A stretch of 6,167 nt of DNA from an uncultured Ruminococcus sp. (GCA_902782875.1 CACZPE010000300.1:1-6167), one strand, 5' to 3'; positions 1-5,388 are shown, counted from the stretch's first letter. The notes: a model not told the origin generated them from the sequence alone. Numbers and translations: made by a program.

Positions 1-1442
1 CCGGGTTTTTTCTTTGTCTTTCTGCGCTTTGACGAGAGCGCCCTTGCCTGTGTGATAAGGGCAGTCTTTATATCAGGCAGCTCATAGCCCGATGAGAGTG
101 CGCCTGTTGTCAGCAGCACCCTGCCTTCACGCAGCTCTCCGCCCTCGCTCAGCAGATCGCAGGGTATCCCCGCCTCTCTCAGATCGTCCGCTATTATCGG
201 AGTTGTCTTGTCCGAGCCTGCGAGCACCGCCACCGAAAAGCCCCTGTCTATAAGGCCCCTGATATCCTCCTCGAGCTGGCGTATCTCGCCGCCCCAGGGG
301 GAATTTCTGTGGGCATTGACCGTGAACAGTCTCTTGAAGCGTATATCGCTTGAACGCAGGAAAGAATCCATATACACAGACGGTGAGGATATACATGCGA
401 TCGCCTGCGCAAAGTCGTCCATATATCCGTCAAGGCCTCTGCAAAGCTCGCCCTGCTCGAGAAGGAGCTTTATATCCTCGGCATATACCGCAAAGGCTGC
501 CTTTGCCTTCTGCACACAGCTGTTGTACTCACATATCACAGCTATGCAGTCGTCGAAATACTCACATAACAGCGCGGGCCTGTCATATACCAGCGGCAGG
601 TATTTGTCTATACTTCCCGGGATAATGCCGTTTTTCAGCTTGTCAGCATCGGCGGCAAGATTTGACTTCACAGACGCAGCATGCTTGCCCCTGGCGCCTG
701 CCGCCAGCTTTTCTATGCGCTCAGCAAGCACTGCGGGATCGCAGAACACCTCCAGCGCGGGCGGTATGTCAAGGCTGTCTGTGGGGTCTGTGCGGCGCTG
801 TGTCTCAGGATCAAAGACCGACATGGTATCGACCTCATCATCCCAGAATTCGATCCTGACGGGAGCTTTTTCGCTCACGGAGAAGATATCCGCAATAGAT
901 CCGCGCACGGAAAACTGGGCGGACGATGTGACTTCGTCCACCCTCGTATAGCCCGCCGCCGAAAGCTTCAGCACAAGCTCCTTTATATCCACCGTATCTC
1001 CGCGCGATATGCGGAAGGATGAGCTTCTCATAACATCGGGCGGTACGGTGCGCTGCATGAAGGCCTCAGCGCTGGCGGTGACCACCGGGCAGCTGCCCTC
1101 GGCCGCTGCGTACAGCACCGACAGCCTCTCATGCTCATATTCTCTTGAAGCCGCCTCTATCCCGCCTGCAAGGGATATATCCTTCGCGGGGAAATGTCTT
1201 GCGGCAATGCCTATCTCGCATATGTCATCACACATGCGCTTTGCCTGAGCCTCGTCCTCGCAGACGATCATCAGAGGCTTTCCGAGCTTTTTGTGCAGAT
1301 ATATGCACAAAAGCGATCTGTTCACCGACGATATTCCCGACACGCCGAGCGGATAGAATCCTCTCGACAGCGTGTCTGCTATGTCACGGTCGGTGTCGCT
1401 CCTGTCAAGTACCGGCAGGAGTCTGTCAAGCAGGGTGTACAT
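1..1442 (-). CDS. mfd: Transcription-repair coupling factor Mfd, N-terminal part (runs off the left edge)
   Basis: Mfd is a cytoplasmic DNA translocase that removes stalled RNA polymerase from damaged DNA and recruits UvrA. The window shows the start codon and 480 codons, about 40% of the usual ~1,150 residues. Residues ~1-340 form the UvrB-like module. The best diagnostic stretch is residues 164-217, reading GYTRVDEV, then the QFSVRGSIADIF block, then PVRIEFWDDEVD and FDPETQRR, the conserved pattern of this module in Mfd. The position of the module's nucleotide loop is degenerate, as expected for Mfd. Residues ~380-470 fit domain 3, and the basic run SKRRKTKKK at 471-479 leads into the RNA-polymerase-interaction domain, which is beyond the window. 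The ATG at 1442 is preceded by GGAGAG with a 7-nt spacer and lies one base after the stop codon of the upstream receptor gene, so translation is probably coupled. The translocase motor and UvrA-release region cannot be seen. Confidence 0.95.
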   Translation of the reverse strand, partial: MYTLLDRLLPVLDRSDTDRDIADTLSRGFYPLGVSGISSVNRSLLCIYLHKKLGKPLMIVCEDEAQAKRMCDDICEIGIAARHFPAKDISLAGGIEAASREYEHERLSVLYAAAEGSCPVVTASAEAFMQRTVPPDVMRSSSFRISRGDTVDIKELVLKLSAAGYTRVDEVTSSAQFSVRGSIADIFSVSEKAPVRIEFWDDEVDTMSVFDPETQRRTDPTDSLDIPPALEVFCDPAVLAERIEKLAAGARGKHAASVKSNLAADADKLKNGIIPGSIDKYLPLVYDRPALLCEYFDDCIAVICEYNSCVQKAKAAFAVYAEDIKLLLEQGELCRGLDGYMDDFAQAIACISSPSVYMDSFLRSSDIRFKRLFTVNAHRNSPWGGEIRQLEEDIRGLIDRGFSVAVLAGSDKTTPIIADDLREAGIPCDLLSEGGELREGRVLLTTGALSSGYELPDIKTALITQARALSSKRRKTKKKP

Positions 1443-1443
1443 T

Positions 1444-2373
1444 TCAGGTCTCTCCGTCGTTTTTCAGCATCTCCACATAAGGGCGTATCTGACTTGTCAT
1501 ATTTGCAATGGTCTCAAATGCAGCACCCTTTTTAGTACCTATGTCATTGGCCTTGGTGATGTGTTCGTTTACATACATATAGTTGTTTTCTATCTTCTCG
1601 AATGAGCGGTTCACAGCTGCAAGCTCTGCCGATGCAGTGGATGCCGCCGAGTTTATCTCGTTCTCAACTGCGTCTGACAGGGATACGGCCTCGGATATGC
1701 GTTCAAAGCCTTCCTTGGTCCTGAGCGTCTCAGCAAGGCTTTCCCTGAATGAGCTGTCTGCAGAGCTTACGACCGCATTCATTCTCTCCGTGCCGCTGCC
1801 AATGTCGAGTATATTTTTCTCTACATCGCCTACAAGAGTCTTTATCTCGTCGGCAAGATTCTTTACCTCGCCTGCGACTACAGCAAATCCGCTGCCTGCC
1901 GCGCCTGCCCTTGCCGCCTCGATAGAAGCATTTATCGCAAGGATATTGGTCTGGCTCGCTATATCAGCGATCTTGTCTATATATTCCGATATGCGGCTCA
2001 CGGATTCGTTGAAGTCCGCAAGCACCGCGGATATCTTCTCGAATTCCTCAGTGATCTGCTCCGAACGGGCCTTAAGGCTGTCAATACTTTCGTCCGCCTC
2101 GCTCACGGCCTTGTTGACGTTTTCCTTTACTTTTGCATATCCCTCTGATGCGCTCTGCATCTGCTCAAACAGCCTGCCGAAGGAGTCCATCTTATCCTTG
2201 AGCACAGCATCCTGTTCAAGCACGGAGTAGAATGTGGACTGCACAAGGCGCAGCTCCTCAAGGCTCTTGACTTCGTTTGTTACAAGCTCGCTGCGGTGTA
2301 TCTCTATGGTTTCCGCCATATGCAGGAGAGGCTCATAATCGGGCTGCTGCACTGTTTTTTTAAATAAAGCCAT
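1444..2373 (-). CDS. Soluble methyl-accepting chemotaxis-type signalling protein, 309 aa
   Basis: This is a cytoplasmic chemoreceptor-like protein that would control a CheA kinase through a long antiparallel coiled coil. The highly conserved hairpin tip lies at residues ~132-176 and includes IADIASQTNILAINASIEAA followed by GFAVVAGEVKNLADE. The residue after ARAG is Ala where most receptors have Glu. Regions ~85-130 and ~180-300 are heptad-like helices rich in Ala, Glu and Ser. There is no signal peptide, transmembrane segment or HAMP domain, and only about 80 residues precede the coiled coil, too few for a standard periplasmic sensor. The start is set by GGAGG, 6 nt before ATG, directly after the stop codon of the FIST gene 11 nt upstream. 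The short sensor region and the FIST neighbour suggest that ligand input comes from the FIST protein; this is inference. No CheA or CheW gene is in the window, so the output may be chemotaxis or another kinase pathway. Confidence 0.93.
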   Translation of the reverse strand: MALFKKTVQQPDYEPLLHMAETIEIHRSELVTNEVKSLEELRLVQSTFYSVLEQDAVLKDKMDSFGRLFEQMQSASEGYAKVKENVNKAVSEADESIDSLKARSEQITEEFEKISAVLADFNESVSRISEYIDKIADIASQTNILAINASIEAARAGAAGSGFAVVAGEVKNLADEIKTLVGDVEKNILDIGSGTERMNAVVSSADSSFRESLAETLRTKEGFERISEAVSLSDAVENEINSAASTASAELAAVNRSFEKIENNYMYVNEHITKANDIGTKKGAAFETIANMTSQIRPYVEMLKNDGET

Positions 2374-2384
2374 ATCCTGCCTCC

Positions 2385-3440
2385 TTATTCAAATACCGCA
2401 CAGCTCATGGTCTGGTTGATAAACTGATTCTCGTAATGCTCCCCGTAGCTGAAGAAGCCTATGTGCGGAGCAAATGACATTTCCTTCAGATACTCTGCCT
2501 TGTAGCCGTCATTCTCAAAAAGCTGCTGACGGAGTATGCAGTTTACGGATATTATTCCCGCTATCCTCGGGAAATCCGTGCGTATAATATCTATCGTCTG
2601 CCTTACAATAGCCTTGTAATCCTTGAGTTCAAGAAGTGTGAGCACATCTGAGTCGTTTACCTGCCTGTAGCAGGTAAGACCGTCGCCTGATATGCCGCTT
2701 ACGCTGACTATGAATATATCCTTGCCGATCATCTTGCCGAAGGGGTTGCGGAAGGTCCTTTCGGATACGGTGTCGTCGTTTATCCTGCATATATCCTCGT
2801 ATACTATCTTTGCGGGACGGCCGTTGAGCTCACCGATGTAGTATCTCGAGCGGTCGGTGCTGCTCGCTATGAATCTGTGCTCGCCGAGAGGGCGGTATAT
2901 ATTCTCCTTGTATACCTTTGCCCTGCCCGAAAGGTTCCTTATAAGAGCGTATACGCAGGAATCGGTATACACCGTGCCGTTTACCGCCACAGGGCAGCCG
3001 GGCTTTACCGTACCGCCCGAAAGATGTATCCCGTGCTGCATCAGCACGTCGCTTATCGTTGAAAGCACACAGGCATCATTGCCGGTACACATGTCGATAC
3101 AGATGGTATTGTCCTTACCTGCGCCGATATCGGCAACGTTCTTTTTGAACGAAACGATATCCCTTGAGGGCACAGTCGAAACGCTGCGCATCACGCCCGT
3201 GATGACCTTCGCTCCGTACAGGGCACATACCTCAACGCCCCTGTCGGAATCGCTGACGTCATAGTAATGCGCGGGTGCTGCTATGAAAGGCACATCCGGA
3301 TACAGTGTATGCAGTGATCTCACTGCATCCTCAAAAGTATCTTCCCCGGTATACATCAGGAGAAGGGACGGATCCTTGTCAAAATCGCGTGTTGCTTCAA
3401 GCACATCTCCGCTGGGGCTTCTGCCGGTCATCTGTTTCAT
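2385..3440 (-). CDS. FIST-domain sensory protein (FIST_N + FIST_C), 351 aa
   Basis: FIST domains are predicted small-ligand-binding sensor modules often linked to chemoreceptor or cyclic-di-GMP output domains. The best evidence is the C-terminal end: residues 328-350 contain GFFSYGEHYENQFINQT followed by a hydrophobic strand, matching the GFxxYGE...NQT signature that ends FIST_C. Residues ~20-85 (LLLMYTG, PFIAAPA, VEVCALYGAKVITGV) have the alternating strand pattern of FIST_N but lack a clear glycine-rich GSTAGE-like motif, so the N-terminal half is divergent. No signal peptide or membrane helix is seen, so the protein is probably cytoplasmic. ATG at 3440 has AGGCGG 7 nt upstream; the codon at position 4 is also ATG and could be used. 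It is the first gene of the operon and is followed by a receptor that has only the signalling half. A family assignment is fairly secure; the ligand is unknown. Confidence 0.85.
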   Translation of the reverse strand: MKQMTGRSPSGDVLEATRDFDKDPSLLLMYTGEDTFEDAVRSLHTLYPDVPFIAAPAHYYDVSDSDRGVEVCALYGAKVITGVMRSVSTVPSRDIVSFKKNVADIGAGKDNTICIDMCTGNDACVLSTISDVLMQHGIHLSGGTVKPGCPVAVNGTVYTDSCVYALIRNLSGRAKVYKENIYRPLGEHRFIASSTDRSRYYIGELNGRPAKIVYEDICRINDDTVSERTFRNPFGKMIGKDIFIVSVSGISGDGLTCYRQVNDSDVLTLLELKDYKAIVRQTIDIIRTDFPRIAGIISVNCILRQQLFENDGYKAEYLKEMSFAPHIGFFSYGEHYENQFINQTMSCAVFE

Positions 3441-3496
3441 AGTTACACCGCCTGTATCATGAAATCGTTATCCGCAGTATTTTCTGCCATATAATC

Positions 3497-3525
3497 AGTT
3501 TAGCATAAACACACGGAAAATGCAA
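3497..3525 (-). promoter_or_regulatory. Predicted promoter of the FIST-receptor-mfd operon
   Basis: On the minus strand a -35 element TTGCAT (3525-3520) is separated by 17 bp from TAAACT (3502-3497). The -10 element is preceded by TGC, giving an extended -10. The expected transcription start is near 3490, about 50 nt before the FIST start codon. The hexamers are only partial matches (3/6 and 4/6), but the spacing, the extended -10 and the position support the call. Confidence 0.55.
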
Positions 3526-3600
3526 GGGGTAAACCAAATCTTTGACAGCAGCCTTCCGTGAAAACAATACACAACGGGTTGCCCGCAGGGCATACTCGTC

Positions 3601-3660
3601 TTGTCTGAACTTAACTTTACTTGTCTATACTTACCTATACTAATCTATACTAACCTTGTA
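3601..3660. repeat. Six degenerate 10-bp tandem units
   Basis: Read in steps of ten from 3601 the units are ttgtctgaac, ttaactttac, ttgtctatac, ttacctatac, taatctatac and taaccttgta. The last three bases are TAC in four of the six units, and CTATAC occurs in three consecutive units. The period is close to one turn of B-DNA, so repeated positions fall on the same helix face. Several units create TATACT, which resembles a -10 element, but without a well-placed -35. Confidence 0.85.
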
Positions 3661-3718
3661 TCCATTTTGGTTCCGGGTTGGTTCCATTTTGGATCCGGAT
3701 TGGATACAGATTGGATAC
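3653..3718. repeat. Six 11-bp tandem units with core TTGGWTMC
   Basis: Units of exactly 11 bp are accttgtatcc (3653-3663), attttggttcc, gggttggttcc, attttggatcc, ggattggatac and agattggatac (ending 3718). The core TTGG(A/T)T(A/C)C is intact in the last five. The first unit overlaps the end of the 10-bp array, and a decayed further unit (aggtttcc) follows. The array ends 37 bp before the -35 element of the repressor promoter, a position suited to activator or repressor binding. Function is unknown. Confidence 0.85.
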
Positions 3719-3755
3719 AGGTTTCCAAAAAAATCCGGAAATATATTTTTACCTC

Positions 3756-3784
3756 TTGACAAAGCTACAATATGTTGCTATAAT
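3756..3784 (+). promoter_or_regulatory. Perfect-consensus promoter of the XRE-S24 repressor gene
   Basis: TTGACA at 3756-3761 is followed, after exactly 17 bp, by TATAAT at 3779-3784, with TGC directly before the -10 (extended -10). Transcription should start near 3791, 24 nt before the repressor start codon. All twelve hexamer bases match consensus, so the promoter would be strong unless repressed. Confidence 0.9.
3764..3778. promoter_or_regulatory. Candidate operator 1: dyad inside the promoter spacer
   Basis: GCTACA-ATA-TGTTGC forms an imperfect dyad (5 of 6 arm positions match) lying wholly between the -35 and -10 elements. A repressor bound here would block RNA polymerase, which fits autoregulation by the downstream XRE-S24 protein. 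The right half ATATGTT resembles part of the Gram-positive SOS box, but the left half does not. A closely similar site lies at 4867-4881. Confidence 0.5.
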
Positions 3785-3797
3785 ATATCCATGATAT
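3785..3797. promoter_or_regulatory. Short perfect dyad at the expected transcription start
   Basis: ATATC-CAT-GATAT has two perfect 5-bp arms and covers the expected +1 region. It may be an additional repressor site. The sequence is AT-rich and short, so chance occurrence is possible. Confidence 0.3.
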
Positions 3798-3814
3798 TTT
3801 ACAGGAGGGAGCAT

Positions 3815-4432
3815 ATGTCAGCATTTACTGAAAATCTGCGCAGATTCCGCAAGGAAAGAGGCATATCCCAGCAGGATGTGGCAGACAGGCTCGGTATCAC
3901 ACGTCAGGCGTATTCCCACTATGAAACGGGCAAACGCAGGGTGGATATGGATCTTGCGCTGAAGCTTGCGGATATATTCGGTGTCACGCTCAATGAGCTG
4001 GGGTACGGCGATGCGTCCTTTCCTATGCCGGGACTGCTCCCCGTCAATACAAAAAAGCTCCCGCTGCTCGGGCGCATAGCCTGCGGCGAACCGATATTCG
4101 ATGAATTTGCCGATACCTATATAGACGCTTCAGCGGATATAAAGGCGGATTTCTGCCTTGTGTGCAGGGGCGACAGCATGATAAACGCGCGTATATACGA
4201 CGGCGATATCGTCATGATACGTCAGGCGGATATGGTCGATAACGGGCGCATCGCCGCTGTTGCAGTGCGTGATGAGGTAACGCTCAAGCGAGTATTCTAC
4301 TATCCCGAAAAGAATTTTCTGGAGCTGAGGCCCGAGAATACCGCCTATGAGTCGATGATATTCACAGGCGCGGAGCTTGACGAGGTGAGGATACTCGGGC
4401 TCGCAGTAGCGTTCACCAGCCTTGTGAGATGA
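3815..4432 (+). CDS. XRE-family repressor with S24 (LexA/CI-like) autocleavage domain, 205 aa
   Basis: This is a DNA-binding repressor expected to inactivate itself by cleavage, as LexA and phage CI do when RecA filaments form. Residues ~5-60 are a Cro/CI-type helix-turn-helix (NLRRFRKERGISQQDVADRL, then GITRQAYSHYETGKRR). A linker of about 20 residues leads to the S24 domain. The probable scissile bond is Cys90-Gly91 in RIACGEP, in place of the Ala-Gly of LexA. The catalytic serine is Ser121 in CRGDSM and the general-base lysine is Lys158 in VTLKRV, so all key residues are present. The ATG at 3815 is chosen because AGGAGG lies 6 nt upstream; an in-frame start at 3656 would include the promoter. 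The length equals that of typical LexA, but the DNA-binding half is XRE type rather than the winged helix of LexA, so it is not called lexA. It probably represses its own promoter and the tautomerase gene 13 nt downstream. Confidence 0.93.
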   Translation: MSAFTENLRRFRKERGISQQDVADRLGITRQAYSHYETGKRRVDMDLALKLADIFGVTLNELGYGDASFPMPGLLPVNTKKLPLLGRIACGEPIFDEFADTYIDASADIKADFCLVCRGDSMINARIYDGDIVMIRQADMVDNGRIAAVAVRDEVTLKRVFYYPEKNFLELRPENTAYESMIFTGAELDEVRILGLAVAFTSLVR

Positions 4433-4445
4433 AAGGATGATATAT

Positions 4446-4805
4446 ATGCCGCTTGTTAAGGCAGAGATGATAAAGGGCAAAAGCGCAGAGTATAAAAAGA
4501 CATTTCTGGACTGTGTACACAGCGCACTTGTCGAAGCTCTGGGCACAGAGGACTGGGACAGGTTCCAGAGGATAAACGAAACACCCGCAGAGAATGTGGA
4601 GCTGCCCGAGGGCAAGACGGAGGACTTTGTCATAATAGAGCTGACGATATTCCCGGGCAGAAGCAGAGAGATGAAGGGAAAGGCCATACGCCTGATCACG
4701 GAGAAGCTTGGCAGAGAGCTGGGTATCGCCCCGACGGATATATTCATAGTGATAAACGATCCGCCGCTTGAAAACTGGGGTATGGGCGGAAAACAGAAGG
4801 GATAG
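4446..4805 (+). CDS. Tautomerase-superfamily protein (Tautomerase_2-like), 119 aa
   Basis: Members of this superfamily use an amino-terminal proline, exposed after removal of the start methionine, as a general base or nucleophile on keto-enol and related substrates. The protein begins MPLVKAEMIKGKSAEYKK, giving Pro1 after processing. The later block FVIIELTIFPGRS and the segment DIFIVINDPPLENWGMGG match the usual end of the ~120-residue single-chain bacterial subgroup. The start at 4446 is preferred over the in-frame ATG at 4437 because AAAGGA then has an 8-nt spacer and the catalytic proline becomes residue 2; from 4437 the ribosome site would abut the start and proline would be internal. 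It lies 13 nt after the repressor stop codon with no promoter between, so the two form an operon. The natural substrate cannot be told from sequence. The stop codon is TAG. Confidence 0.9.
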   Translation: MPLVKAEMIKGKSAEYKKTFLDCVHSALVEALGTEDWDRFQRINETPAENVELPEGKTEDFVIIELTIFPGRSREMKGKAIRLITEKLGRELGIAPTDIFIVINDPPLENWGMGGKQKG

Positions 4806-4813
4806 TCACCCCC

Positions 4814-4859
4814 TGCGGATGTGATCCCGCCTGTCATACGGCAGGCGGGATAATCTGCG
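4814..4859 (+). terminator. Two-tier stem-loop after the tautomerase gene, no U-tract
   Basis: The inner helix is 12 bp: ATCCCGCCTGTC (4824-4835) pairs with GGCAGGCGGGAT (4840-4851), one G-U pair, closing a 4-nt ATAC loop. An outer helix of about 7 bp, including G-U pairs, can form between 4814-4820 and 4853-4859. The next bases are not a T run, so this is not a standard intrinsic terminator. It may act as an attenuating or 3'-stabilising hairpin, partly insulating the small XRE gene from the operon before it. Confidence 0.5.
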
Positions 4860-4866
4860 CATCGTG

Positions 4867-4881
4867 TCAACATATAGTTGC
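4867..4881. promoter_or_regulatory. Candidate operator 2 upstream of the small XRE gene
   Basis: TCAACATATAGTTGC contains the dyad CAAC-N5-GTTG (4868-4880). It matches the reverse complement of operator 1, GCAACATATTGTAGC, at 12 of 15 positions. It encloses TATAGT, a possible -10 element, although no convincing -35 was found at the right distance. Its position 26 nt before the small XRE start codon fits repression. Confidence 0.45.
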
Positions 4882-4890
4882 GTATATACG
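4881..4890. promoter_or_regulatory. Perfect 10-bp palindrome next to operator 2
   Basis: CGTATATACG is its own reverse complement and abuts operator 2, ending 7 bp before the GGAGG ribosome site (4898-4902) of the small XRE gene. It may be a second protein-binding site or a small mRNA hairpin; the short length leaves chance possible. Confidence 0.3.
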
Positions 4891-4906
4891 GGAGAACGGA
4901 GGTTTT

Positions 4907-5140
4907 ATGAGAGAATGGCTGAAAGCAATAAGGATATCACACGGTATGTCGGCAGCGGATGCAGCCGCTGCCCTGGGTATGGACAGGGATACATATATGC
5001 TCACGGAGCAGGGCATAAAGCAGCGCAGTATGGATATGAATCTCGCCGTGAAGCTTGCACGGCTGTTCGGCATAAGCCTTGATCTTATCGCCTGTATGGA
5101 AACAGGAAATACCCGGGAGCAGCTTTCCGGAAATCGGTAG
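4907..5140 (+). CDS. Small XRE-type helix-turn-helix protein, 77 aa
   Basis: The protein is essentially a single Cro/CI-type DNA-binding domain. Residues ~2-62 align without gaps to residues ~7-65 of the XRE-S24 repressor upstream, sharing E-L, R, G-S, D-A, LG, R, Y, E-G and above all the pattern DMxLAxKLAxxFGxxL (here DMNLAVKLARLFGISL). The residues in the likely recognition helix (DRDTYMLTEQG) differ from those of the repressor (TRQAYSHYETG). There is no S24 domain, so it cannot self-cleave. GGAGG lies only 4 nt before the ATG at 4907, a short but workable spacing. It follows the tautomerase gene by about 100 bp across a stem-loop and may be transcribed by read-through or by a weak promoter of its own. 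It could be a Cro-like counter-regulator of the same operators, which is inference. The stop codon is TAG. Confidence 0.85.
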   Translation: MREWLKAIRISHGMSAADAAAALGMDRDTYMLTEQGIKQRSMDMNLAVKLARLFGISLDLIACMETGNTREQLSGNR

Positions 5141-5177
5141 ACTTCATGGATGCAACCAAGGCTCAGGTAAGTGTAAA

Positions 5178-5288
5178 ACTAACAGACAAATAAAGTTACC
5201 GGGCCACAAATACAATCATCCCCGCTGAATAAATCAGCGAAGTCGCTGCCGGTCGTACCGGCCGAGGTGGGTGCAGGCTCAGCCTGCC
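5178..5288. repeat. Intergenic repeat, copy 1 (111 bp, with extra hairpin)
   Basis: It opens with actaacagacaaataaag followed by ttaccgggccacaaa and closes with the block ending GCAGGCT-C-AGCCTGC, both nearly identical to copy 2. The middle part has diverged and here forms a hairpin CGCTGA-ATAAA-TCAGCG (5223-5239). Copy 1 also has a 25-bp segment (5242-5266) absent from copy 2, itself containing the perfect stem GCCGGT-CGT-ACCGGC (5248-5262). The conserved ends and variable, hairpin-rich middle resemble small non-coding mobile or REP-like elements, but no target duplication or transposase is seen. Confidence 0.8.
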
Positions 5289-5302
5289 GGTCATGACGAT
5301 TT

Positions 5303-5388
5303 ACTAACAGACAAATAAAAGTTACCGGGCCACAAACGCAACCAGCCCCATAAATAAATATGCGAAGTGGGTGCAGGCTCAGCCTGCC
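5303..5388. repeat. Intergenic repeat, copy 2 (86 bp)
   Basis: The first 34 bp differ from copy 1 only by one extra A, and the last 22 bp are identical, including the palindrome GCAGGCT-C-AGCCTGC (5372-5386). The middle 30 bp differ at several positions, and the 25-bp hairpin segment of copy 1 is missing. The copy ends exactly where the -35 element of the lipoprotein promoter begins at 5389, so its terminal hairpin may affect this promoter or stop incoming transcription. Confidence 0.8.

Larger units (their letters stand above)
3441..3814. other. Divergent intergenic region between the mfd operon and the repressor gene
   Basis: This 374-bp stretch separates leftward and rightward transcription units. 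It holds the leftward promoter (3497-3525), two overlapping short inverted repeats that cannot form together (CGGG-TTG-CCCG at 3575-3585 and TGCCC-GCA-GGGCA at 3580-3592), the tandem-repeat array (3601-3718), and the rightward promoter with dyads (3756-3797). An open frame continues upstream of the repressor start to 3656, but it is composed of the repeats and crosses the promoter, so it is not regarded as coding. Confidence 0.8.

Noticed and set aside
208..951. Long open frame on the plus strand opposite mfd
   Set aside because: It lies wholly antisense to convincing Mfd coding sequence, has low-complexity Ser/Ala-rich composition and no ribosome site; it is a shadow of the real gene.
1583..2230. 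215-codon plus-strand frame opposite the receptor gene
   Set aside because: It is antisense to the conserved receptor hairpin; its Ser/Ala/Leu repeats mirror the coiled-coil codons.
3542..3571. Plus-strand TTGACA as a second promoter
   Set aside because: No acceptable -10 element at 16-18 bp (only CAATAC or AATACA).
3601..3718. CRISPR array
   Set aside because: The units are 10-11 bp with no spacers and no cas genes; this is a short tandem repeat.
3656..3814. N-terminal extension of the XRE-S24 protein by 53 codons
   Set aside because: The extension is made of the 11-bp repeats and passes through the consensus promoter; the ATG at 3815 has an ideal ribosome site.
4130..4873. 247-codon minus-strand frame opposite the repressor and tautomerase genes
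   Set aside because: It crosses two well-supported genes and a stem-loop, and shows no recognisable domain.
5146..5193. 15-codon open frame MDATKAQVSVKLTDK
   Set aside because: No ribosome site, and its end lies inside the repeat; too short to support.
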